This document shows, one piece after another, positions 20,043 through 27,146 of a stretch of 64,000 nt of DNA. Made by a program: the position numbers and the translations under genes. Source of the DNA: [Clostridium] scindens ATCC 35704 (GTDB taxonomy: Bacteria > Bacillota > Clostridia > Lachnospirales > Lachnospiraceae); contig NZ_CP036170.1 of the NCBI RefSeq assembly GCF_004295125.1, forward strand, positions 1,297,501-1,361,500. The letters are read 5' to 3'. The notes beneath the pieces were generated by a model, which was not told the DNA's origin, made no database searches, and worked only from the letters and a program-made list of their open reading frames with translations. Within the stretch, counting starts at the first letter, position 1, and each line of letters starts with the position of its first letter.

Positions 20043-20588
20043 ATGAAAATCAAGAAATTAACAGCAGTAGCAATGACAGGAATGATGACATTAGGAATGG
20101 GAACAAGCGTATGTGCAGCATCACCAATAACACAAATTGGCGGTACTGATGCAAAGGATGTAAAGGCAACATATGCTGCGGATCAGACGGCAGGGACTGT
20201 GTACAGTGTAGATATCGCATGGGGAGGCATGCAGTACACTTATACAATTGATTCAGAAGGAACCTGGAATCCTTCAACACATAAGTTTGACGGAGCATCA
20301 GAAGCAGGAAGTTGGTCTTGTTCTGATGGCGCAGACAAAGTAAAGGTAACAAACCACTCCAATGCAGCGGTAAAAGCAGCATTTACTTATGAAGCGGAAA
20401 ATGACTACAAGACAATTAACGGATCATTTGACAAGCAAAATGTAACTCTTCCAACTGCAGAAGGCACAGAGGTTTTAAATGCACCTACAGATACTGCAAC
20501 GCTGTCGCTTAGCGGAGCTCTGAAAAAGAATGTGCCAACAGCTACAACAATCGGTACTGCAACCGTCACATTAAACGTAGCACAGTAG
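20043..20588 (+). CDS. Small secreted protein sharing the C-terminal module of the giant phosphoesterase
   Basis: A 181-aa protein with a signal peptide (LTAVAMTGMMTLGMGTSVCA-A) and one domain. The domain (about 55-180) aligns by eye with the last 120 residues of the 13863 gene: VDIAWGGMQYTY versus VEITWGAMEYTY, then W..STHKFDG versus W..DTHQYDG, YKTINGSF versus YTSIDGRF, and a final IGTATVTL versus VGTVTITI. It may be a structural or fibre subunit (inference). AAAGGAGAG precedes the ATG. Confidence 0.8.
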   Translation: MKIKKLTAVAMTGMMTLGMGTSVCAASPITQIGGTDAKDVKATYAADQTAGTVYSVDIAWGGMQYTYTIDSEGTWNPSTHKFDGASEAGSWSCSDGADKVKVTNHSNAAVKAAFTYEAENDYKTINGSFDKQNVTLPTAEGTEVLNAPTDTATLSLSGALKKNVPTATTIGTATVTLNVAQ

Positions 20589-20601
20589 GGAAATCAATCA
20601 G

Positions 20602-21333
20602 ATGAAGAGGAAGACGATTACAACGATATGCATGATGCTTCTGTTATTATGCTTCTGTACGGCAAATGTATCTGCCAAGGAGGACAGTAAAGCGGTAGCA
20701 GGGAAGAAAGTCTTTACTCTAGGCGCTCATACATACATTAGTGAGATCGTAGATGGACATGCAGTGGTTGCCGCCAGTGATGGTGCTCAATTCGAGCTGA
20801 CAGGAAAAGGGATGGACGGGTTATACCTGTGTATCATCGAACTCCTGGAAGGTGATGACGCCTATGAGTGGCTAGGCAACGAGTTGCAAGGTGACGGGGA
20901 AATGCAAGGAGCTTATGCGGTACTCCTTATGAATGGCGCCGGGGAATATGTAACCGCAGATAAGGACTTTACCGTAACGATTCAGGTGAAAGCGTCAGGA
21001 GAAGATCTGAAGGTATGGCATGTGGAGCCAAATGGGAATAAGACAGCACTTCAGCCGGTAGAAGGAGATGGCTTAAGTGTCATCGGTACAAAGACAGATT
21101 ACTATGCGGTAGTGTGTGGAGAGTCATTGAATGAAAGTACGCTGGGGGAAAATGTACCGGGTGGTAATACATCAGGAAGTCATGTACCGGGAAGCAGTGT
21201 GTCGGGAGGGGCTTTTGGGGCGATCAAGACGGGAGACAATGCCGGAGTATTTCTCTGGGGACTTCTGGTGATCGTGGGAGTTGCAGGATGCGTGGCAGGA
21301 TTAAAAAACAAAAAGCGTGACATGCATATGTGA
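20602..21333 (+). CDS. Cell-wall or membrane-anchored surface protein with sortase-like C-terminus
   Basis: A 243-aa protein. Signal peptide TICMMLLLLCFCTANVSA, then a mixed extracellular domain, a Gly/Ser-rich linker (about 180-208), and a C-terminal IKTGDN followed by a hydrophobic helix (FLWGLLVIVGVAGCVAGL) and KNKKR tail. This is the topology of a sortase substrate although the motif deviates from LPxTG. The start lies 13 bp after the previous stop. Probably the anchoring partner of the operon (inference). Confidence 0.75.
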   Translation: MKRKTITTICMMLLLLCFCTANVSAKEDSKAVAGKKVFTLGAHTYISEIVDGHAVVAASDGAQFELTGKGMDGLYLCIIELLEGDDAYEWLGNELQGDGEMQGAYAVLLMNGAGEYVTADKDFTVTIQVKASGEDLKVWHVEPNGNKTALQPVEGDGLSVIGTKTDYYAVVCGESLNESTLGENVPGGNTSGSHVPGSSVSGGAFGAIKTGDNAGVFLWGLLVIVGVAGCVAGLKNKKRDMHM

Positions 21334-21371
21334 AATAGCGGTCATAAATAAAAGACATGTGCGATAAAATT

Positions 21372-21413
21372 ATCTGAGGGTTAGGAGATAAAACCTGGCT
21401 CTTAGATTTTTTT
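21372..21413 (+). terminator. Rho-independent terminator of the phosphoesterase operon
   Basis: A stem of about 12 bp with several G-U pairs (ATCTGAGGGTTA with TGGCTCTTAGAT), followed by TTTTTTT. Between 21414 and 21704 I see one more inverted repeat (21584-21598 with 21604-21618, no U tract) and no gene. Confidence 0.7.
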
Positions 21414-21704
21414 ATTATACGAGGAAAGTTCCTTGTTCTTAAAAAACAATACGGAGTGTAGGAATATATGTGAAGTAGTATGTATCCTAAATGGAAAATA
21501 AAGCCAAGGATAAACAAAATTCCGTATGCTGGCTGGTCTTGTACTTGATAGCGGCGGCGGTAACGCCATACTTGTCGGAAAGTTATTCTGGCATAGACAT
21601 TCAGTCTATGCTAGAATATAAATAAAGCATTATATTTCTAATACTCTAGTGGCGTCTGCCGTATCTTCTATCTATTGCCAACAGGCATTTATTCGGAAAT
21701 TTCA

Positions 21705-21854
21705 ATGCTTAAAAACCCAGGAAAACAGCAGAGTGGTTCCGGAATGGATGGGGTGCGAGCAAGTATTGAGGGTATATACCGCATTGCTTCAAATCCAGAG
21801 ATAGACAAGGAGGAAATAATCAGTAGGATAAAGAAGGAGGCTGATAGTATATGA
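21705..21854 (+). CDS. Small ORF of unknown function coupled to the PrdD-like gene
   Basis: A 49-aa frame whose TGA overlaps the next ATG (ATGA at 21851). Its frame is open upstream to about 21640 without a better start, and the protein character (VRASIEGIYRIASN, EEIISRIKKEAD) suggests the tail of a longer protein. Either a short operon leader gene or the 3' end of a decayed gene. Family not recognised. Confidence 0.4.
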   Translation: MLKNPGKQQSGSGMDGVRASIEGIYRIASNPEIDKEEIISRIKKEADSI

Positions 21855-22606
21855 ATGTAGGATCAAGGCTGACGGTTAAGGCGTACCCTGTCACAGAAGT
21901 GTGCTATGGGGAGGAGAACCGAGTGACGGTGGATGGCCGGATGACGGTCTGTAAGAACATAGCAGAAAAGATTCTGGCGCAGGAGCCATTGATAAAGGAG
22001 ATTGATATCCGTATTATCATGCCGGATGAGCACCGACAGCATACCAACACGGTGATGGATGTGATTCCTCTGGCAACCAAAGTGCTGGGACGGGTGGGGG
22101 AGGGCATTACCCATACCCTGACAGGCGTATACGTGATCCTTACCGGTGTGGATGAGAGCGGGCGTCAGATATGTAATTTTGGCGCCAGCGACGGAATACT
22201 CGAGGAGAAGATTGCCTGGGGGCGGGCGGGAACGCCGCTTAGGAGCGACGTGCTGATCTCCTTTGACGTGGTTCTTAAGGAAGGATCCTGGGCGGATCGT
22301 CCGGGTCCGGAAGCAGCCCATCGCGCCTGCGATACATACTGCCAGATATTCCGGGAGCAGATAAAGAAGTTTAATGGATACAAGTGCGCGGAAAAGCATG
22401 TCTTTCAGGAGACGTATGAGCCGGGGAAAAAAGATGTCTATATTGTGAAAGAAGTATCCGGGCAAGGTGCCGTATACGATACCCGGATGTTCGGACATGA
22501 GCCTTGCGGATTCGAAGGCGGGAAGTCTGTTATTGATATGGGCTGCATGCCTGCGCTGGTGACGCCCAATGAATTTAGGGATGGCATTATGCGCGCGATG
22601 GATTAG
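21851..22606 (+). CDS. PrdD-like protein (D-proline reductase cluster family)
   Basis: A 251-aa protein resembling PrdD of the clostridial D-proline reductase cluster, itself related to the PrdA proprotein and to glycine/sarcosine/betaine reductase component B. Landmarks are RLTVKAYPVTEVCYGEEN at the N-terminus, MPDEHRQHTNTVMDVIPLAT, HTLTGVYVILTG and a cysteine-bearing FGHEPCGFEGG. PrdD's precise role is not established even in model species. It pairs with the PrdE-like gene 30 bp downstream. No selenoprotein prdB, prdA or rnfC-like prdC lies nearby. Confidence 0.7.
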   Translation: MNVGSRLTVKAYPVTEVCYGEENRVTVDGRMTVCKNIAEKILAQEPLIKEIDIRIIMPDEHRQHTNTVMDVIPLATKVLGRVGEGITHTLTGVYVILTGVDESGRQICNFGASDGILEEKIAWGRAGTPLRSDVLISFDVVLKEGSWADRPGPEAAHRACDTYCQIFREQIKKFNGYKCAEKHVFQETYEPGKKDVYIVKEVSGQGAVYDTRMFGHEPCGFEGGKSVIDMGCMPALVTPNEFRDGIMRAMD

Positions 22607-22636
22607 GATTCGACGATAAAGTATGGAGGTGCAGTT

Positions 22637-23125
22637 ATGGGAATTGGAACAAGCATGAAAGAAACTTCCCTGCATTATTACAGGGATCCCTTGGTAGAAG
22701 CCGTATCGGAAGACCCGGAAGTCAATCTGAGGGGAATCATCATTGTGGGATCGCCGGATAAGAATGAGGATAAATATCTGTCAGCGGAGCGGGTCGGGGT
22801 CAGCCTGGAATGCATGAGGGCGGACGGAGCCATTTTCTCCTGTAATGGGATCGGCAATAATCATGTTGACTATGCCCATGCTATTGAAGCGACAGAAGTA
22901 AGGGATGTGCCGGTGGTGGCTCTTAGCATGTGTCCGGCGAAGGACTTCGTGGTGCAGAATGATCATCTGGACGGCGTGCTGTCCTACTATAAGGCGATCG
23001 ATAAGATGGGACAGGACGGGGATGAGACAACGGTGCTTGCCGAGAATACGGTAAATAAGCTGGATGCCAGAAAGGCACTGGCAATGCTGAAATTAAAAAT
23101 GAGAAAGAAAGAACAGAGGCATTGA
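22637..23125 (+). CDS. PrdE-like protein (glycine/proline reductase component B family)
   Basis: A 162-aa protein related to PrdE and to part of the component-B proproteins. Visible landmarks are GIGTSMKETSLHYYRDPL, GVSLECMRADGAIFSCNG and GNNHVDYAHAIEATE. I do not see the usual cysteine-dependent pyruvoyl cleavage site, so it is probably not the catalytic subunit. GGAGG precedes the ATG. Same operon as the PrdD-like gene. Confidence 0.7.
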   Translation: MGIGTSMKETSLHYYRDPLVEAVSEDPEVNLRGIIIVGSPDKNEDKYLSAERVGVSLECMRADGAIFSCNGIGNNHVDYAHAIEATEVRDVPVVALSMCPAKDFVVQNDHLDGVLSYYKAIDKMGQDGDETTVLAENTVNKLDARKALAMLKLKMRKKEQRH

Positions 23126-23197
23126 GGCATCCTATGTTAACCGGGATAGCAGCGCGTTTAAGAAGGATATGTATATTGCCTGGAGAGATAAGAAAAG

Positions 23198-23231
23198 CAG
23201 GCACGTCAAGGGATAAGCCATTACGTGCCTG
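23198..23231. terminator. Hairpin between convergent prdE-like and topB genes
   Basis: A 9-bp inverted repeat CAGGCACGT/ACGTGCCTG with a 16-nt loop. No long U tract on either strand; termination probable given the convergent arrangement. Confidence 0.5.
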
Positions 23232-23254
23232 AATTATGAATGTGCATTCGCGAT

Positions 23255-25465
23255 CTATGTGTCAATCTTAATATTCGCCAGAGCGTTTGCAAAAGCATTA
23301 TTAATCGGTTCTTCCTTCTGCTTCTTCAGATAATTCTGGACATCTTTTTTGGATACTCCGGCGCCTTCTTTTTCTCTTCGCTTCTTGAAAGCGGAGAGTT
23401 TTTCTTTGTATCCGCAGGCGCAGACAAAGGTCTCTTCTTCGCCTTTTTTGATAATCTCCATCTTCTTGTGGCAGTTCGGGCAGCGGGCATTGCTCAGTCG
23501 GGCGATGGTCTCCCGGTATCCGCATTCCCGATCCTGGCATACCAGGAGGCGCGCATTCTTTCCATTGACCGCCAGCATCCGCTTGCCGCATCTTGGACAC
23601 TTGGTGTTGGTCAGATTATCATGGCGGAAGGTGCCGTCCGCTGTCTTGATCTCCTGGATAAGTTCCTTGGTGTAATCCTGTATCTCGGCAAGGAACTGGG
23701 CATCTTTGTGGGCGCCTTTGGCAATGTTGGAAAGTTCCAGTTCCCACTTGGCCGTAAGTTCCGGCTTCTTTAAGTCCTCGGGAACTAGTTCCAGAAGCTG
23801 CTTTCCTTTGGAGGTGATGAGAATCTCATTTCCTTTTTTCTCAATCAGGAAGGAGTGGAATAGTTTTTCTATAATATCAGCCCTTGTAGCCACGGTTCCG
23901 AGCCCTCCGGTCTCGCCAAGCATCTTGCGCGCCTTTGCGTCCTGGGATTCCATGTATTTGACCGGATTCTCCATGGCAGTTAGCAGGGTCGCCTCGGTAA
24001 ACCTTGCAGGTGGCTTTGTCTTTCCCGTCGTCAGGGCAATCTGGCTGATAGATAACTGCTCTCCTTTTTTAAGGAGCGGCAGAGGCTGTTCGCAGGACTG
24101 CCAGGAGGCATCGTCTTCTTCCGGAGCATCCAGAAAAGAACTGTCAGCCGCGCTGGAGGAATCGTAGATGGCCTTCCAGCCAGGAGACAGGATGATCTTT
24201 CCTTTGGCGGTAAAGGCCTGTCCTGCGGCGGAGGCCTTCAAAGTGGTCTGCTCATATTCGAAGGCCGGGTAGAGGATGCTGATAAATCTACGTATCACCA
24301 GATCATAGATCTTGCGCTCGTCGTTGCTCATGTGCTCCAGCTGGACAAATTCTTCCGTGGGGATGATGGCATGGTGGTCGCTGACTTTAGCGTCATCTAC
24401 GAATGCCTTGCTGGTCTTTATGGGCGCTTTTAAAAGCGAGGGAATGAACTTCTTGTAGGGCCCGATATTGCATGCCTTCAGCCGTTCTTTGATGGTTGGG
24501 ACGATGTCGGAGCCAATGTAGCGGGAGTCTGTTCTGGGATAAGTCAGGACTTTATGCTGCTCATAGAGGCGCTGCATGATATTCAGGGTCTCCTTGGCAG
24601 AAAAGCCAAAACGCCGGTTGGCGTCCCGCTGAAGTTCCGTTAAGTCGTATAAACCCGGAGAGAACGTTTTCCTGGCGGACTTCTGGACATCCGTTATTTG
24701 CAGGGCCTGACCCTTGAGGCTGGATTCCAGATCCGTGATGAAAGAACGCTTAAACGAGCGCAGGCTTCCATTCTTTTCATTCTGCCAGGACCATTTTACA
24801 TTGCCGGCGACGCAGGAAAGACCATAGTATTCTTCAGGCTTAAAGGAACGGATCTCTTCTTCGCGCCGGGCAATGATTGCCAGGGTAGGCGTCTGTACCC
24901 GTCCGCAGGAGAGCTGGGCATTATACTTGCAGGTCAGCGCCCGGGTGGCGTTGATGCCCACTAGCCAGTCTGCCTCGGCACGGCTTTTTGCGGCGTAATA
25001 CAGATTATTGTATTGGCGCCCGTCTTTTAAACTTAAGAATCCTTCCCGAATAGCCTTATCCGTAACGGATGAGATCCACAGCCTTTTGATCGGCTTATGG
25101 CAGCCGGATTTGTCCAGAATCCAGCGGGCGACCAGTTCGCCCTCCCGCCCGGCATCCGTGGCAATGATAATGTCCGATACATCCTTGCGGAAGAGCTGGG
25201 TCTTGACATTGTGATACTGCTTGGAGGTCTGCTTGATGACCATCAGCTCCCATCTTTCCGGGAGCATGGGGAGGTAGGACATGTTCCATTCTTTGAACTT
25301 TTTGTCATATTCCTCCGGGTCAGCCAAGGTTACGAGATGCCCAAGAGCCCAGGTCACGATATATTTACTGCCCTCGATGGCGCCCGGCATATTCTTGTGG
25401 CAGTCCAGAACCCGGGCAATATCGCGGGCCACAGAAGGCTTTTCAGCCAGTACGAGTGATTTCAT
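23255..25465 (-). CDS. topB: DNA topoisomerase III, type IA
   Basis: A 736-aa type IA topoisomerase. The N-terminal Toprim domain (LVLAEKPSVARDIARVL, then ATDAGREGELVARWIL) is followed by the gate core with the catalytic tyrosine in LTYPRTDSRYIG (about residue 316). The C-terminal tail carries cysteine pairs of zinc-ribbon type (CPRCGKRM, CPNCHKKM, CACGYKEK). It relaxes and decatenates single-stranded-region DNA. Extra topB copies are frequent near mobile elements in this group. AAAGGAG precedes the ATG. Confidence 0.95.
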   Translation of the reverse strand: MKSLVLAEKPSVARDIARVLDCHKNMPGAIEGSKYIVTWALGHLVTLADPEEYDKKFKEWNMSYLPMLPERWELMVIKQTSKQYHNVKTQLFRKDVSDIIIATDAGREGELVARWILDKSGCHKPIKRLWISSVTDKAIREGFLSLKDGRQYNNLYYAAKSRAEADWLVGINATRALTCKYNAQLSCGRVQTPTLAIIARREEEIRSFKPEEYYGLSCVAGNVKWSWQNEKNGSLRSFKRSFITDLESSLKGQALQITDVQKSARKTFSPGLYDLTELQRDANRRFGFSAKETLNIMQRLYEQHKVLTYPRTDSRYIGSDIVPTIKERLKACNIGPYKKFIPSLLKAPIKTSKAFVDDAKVSDHHAIIPTEEFVQLEHMSNDERKIYDLVIRRFISILYPAFEYEQTTLKASAAGQAFTAKGKIILSPGWKAIYDSSSAADSSFLDAPEEDDASWQSCEQPLPLLKKGEQLSISQIALTTGKTKPPARFTEATLLTAMENPVKYMESQDAKARKMLGETGGLGTVATRADIIEKLFHSFLIEKKGNEILITSKGKQLLELVPEDLKKPELTAKWELELSNIAKGAHKDAQFLAEIQDYTKELIQEIKTADGTFRHDNLTNTKCPRCGKRMLAVNGKNARLLVCQDRECGYRETIARLSNARCPNCHKKMEIIKKGEEETFVCACGYKEKLSAFKKRREKEGAGVSKKDVQNYLKKQKEEPINNAFANALANIKIDT

Positions 25466-25545
25466 ATATGATAGTCTCCTTTGATATTCGGTTGAATGTA
25501 CCTATTCAACATAGCGGATTTGATCCGGTTTGTCAACGGATAGCC

Positions 25546-25644
25546 AATTTAGAATGTGCGAAACTGTGCGATTTCCTTAACTGTGAAATCGGCGATCTGT
25601 TAAAAATAGAAAATGGATTAAGATTGATGTATCTGCGGGTATAG
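25546..25644 (+). pseudogene. C-terminal scrap of an XRE-family HTH regulator
   Basis: The frame reads LCDFLNCEIGDLL, the typical end of the small Cro/C1-type (YozG-like) regulator domain. The recognition helices upstream are missing. Read as a relic between topB and the araC gene. The rest of 25466-25887 holds one promoter and nothing else recognisable. Confidence 0.45.
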
Positions 25645-25667
25645 CAATTTTATCAATGAAAGTATGC

Positions 25668-25695
25668 TTGACATTTAGGATGGTTTTGATAGAAT
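25668..25695 (+). promoter_or_regulatory. Sigma-A-type promoter, probably for the araC-family gene
   Basis: TTGACA (25668-25673), 16-bp spacer, TAGAAT (25690-25695). It lies about 190 bp before the araC-family start, leaving a long leader. Confidence 0.55.
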
Positions 25696-25887
25696 TTTTG
25701 TTGAACATATGTAACTTCTTTCTTGTATAATTTTTTATCGAAAATATATTAAAGTTTCAAGGTTCTGTTAGCGGGTCAGACACAGAAAATACTATGTTCT
25801 GACCTCAGCATCATGACATTGATATAAGATTATTAATGAAAGGACGAATTTTTACATCCTTTTAAATGATATGTATACAAACGAGGT

Positions 25888-26982
25888 ATGATTATGCAAA
25901 ATATGAATTACTATTACGATTTTTCAGGACAAAAATATAACCATCCGCTAAGTTTGAGTATGAACAGTTTTGATCGAAAGGTATTTTCCAGACAGACAAG
26001 TCTGGAGATTTCTTTCGTATTAAGGGGCAGCTATGAAGTTGTTACCGAGCATATCTCCCATGTTTTACGTGAACAGGAACTAGTCGTGATCTCGCCAAAT
26101 GAAATCCATATTTTAAAAAAGATTGATCCTGATAGTGTGATCTTAATTTTACATATCGATTTTGACCGTATCCCAGACACTTTACTCGGTTCATGCCGCA
26201 ATATTTTTTATACCACGATCTGTAATCTTCAAAATAACCGACAGCTTTTGTTCTTATTAAAAGAAGAACTAAGAAAATTAATCGTAGTGCTTCTACAAGG
26301 AAATGTAAACGAAGGAACAGACTTATTTGAATTAAATGAAATCATGATGAAGATTTTGTGCATCACAAAGAAAGAGCAGAGTCACTCTTTTGAGCAATTG
26401 CCAGTAGCTTCCATCCATCATGACAACTATATCAAAGCAATTCGCTATATTGATCAGCACTACCATGAAAATATCCATTTATCCGATATCGCCAAGACGC
26501 TTTCATTCAGTAATAGTTATACTTCCAGACTATTTACCAAGTTTACCGGCCTTCCATTTGTAAAATATCTTTCTTATGTGCGTGTCCGGGAATCTTTAGA
26601 ATATCTGTTAGAATGTAAAGCATCGATTGAAGAAATTTCCGGAATATGTGGAATGCCAAATTCAAAAGCTTACACTCAGATTTTCAAAGAGCTTTATGGA
26701 ATCACGCCTAGCACTTACCGAAAGCGATTTCTTAAAAATCTGCTTCCTCTTCCGGGAAATGAAGCTCGTCCAATGGACTTTACAAAAGAACAAAAAGAAT
26801 TAATGAATCATGTATTTCAACTAGATAATTATAAAGAATGCCTATATCGTTCGAAAGATGTCGCCATAGAGAAAAAAGGCGATACTTTGTTATGCACACT
26901 GGCAAATCATGAGGAACATGAATTCCACTATGTACAAAAGAGGGATCGGGTTTTGATCACGATTCATCCTGTAGCAAAATAA
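25888..26982 (+). CDS. AraC-family transcriptional regulator with cupin N-terminus and C-terminal extension
   Basis: A 364-aa protein. An N-terminal cupin-like sensor (FVLRGSYEVVTEHISHVLR, VVISPNEIHILKK) is followed by an AraC double HTH at about 180-285 (IRYIDQHYHENIHLSDIAKT; IEEISGICGMPNSKAYTQIF; GITPSTYRKRF). Unusually about 75 residues continue after the HTH. It lies 165 bp upstream of the flavin oxidoreductase in the same orientation and probably controls it. Codon use is A/T-rich compared with neighbours outside 25.5-31.7 kb. Confidence 0.88.
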   Translation: MIMQNMNYYYDFSGQKYNHPLSLSMNSFDRKVFSRQTSLEISFVLRGSYEVVTEHISHVLREQELVVISPNEIHILKKIDPDSVILILHIDFDRIPDTLLGSCRNIFYTTICNLQNNRQLLFLLKEELRKLIVVLLQGNVNEGTDLFELNEIMMKILCITKKEQSHSFEQLPVASIHHDNYIKAIRYIDQHYHENIHLSDIAKTLSFSNSYTSRLFTKFTGLPFVKYLSYVRVRESLEYLLECKASIEEISGICGMPNSKAYTQIFKELYGITPSTYRKRFLKNLLPLPGNEARPMDFTKEQKELMNHVFQLDNYKECLYRSKDVAIEKKGDTLLCTLANHEEHEFHYVQKRDRVLITIHPVAK

Positions 26983-26994
26983 GATTTATTTTCT

Positions 26995-27027
26995 AAAACA
27001 GGGTATTATATGTCCTGTTTTTCTTTT
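26995..27027 (+). terminator. Rho-independent terminator after the araC-family gene
   Basis: AAAACAGG/CCTGTTTT stem with an 11-nt loop, followed by a T-rich tract. Confidence 0.7.
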
Positions 27028-27146
27028 TCTCACATATTCTTGTTAAATAAAAGACAAATTATGACGGACAGTATCTCATTCTTGAGAGGATATTTTCTTT
27101 CGTTCATATTAAAATAAAAGAAAAAAATATTAGGAGGAAAGAAATC

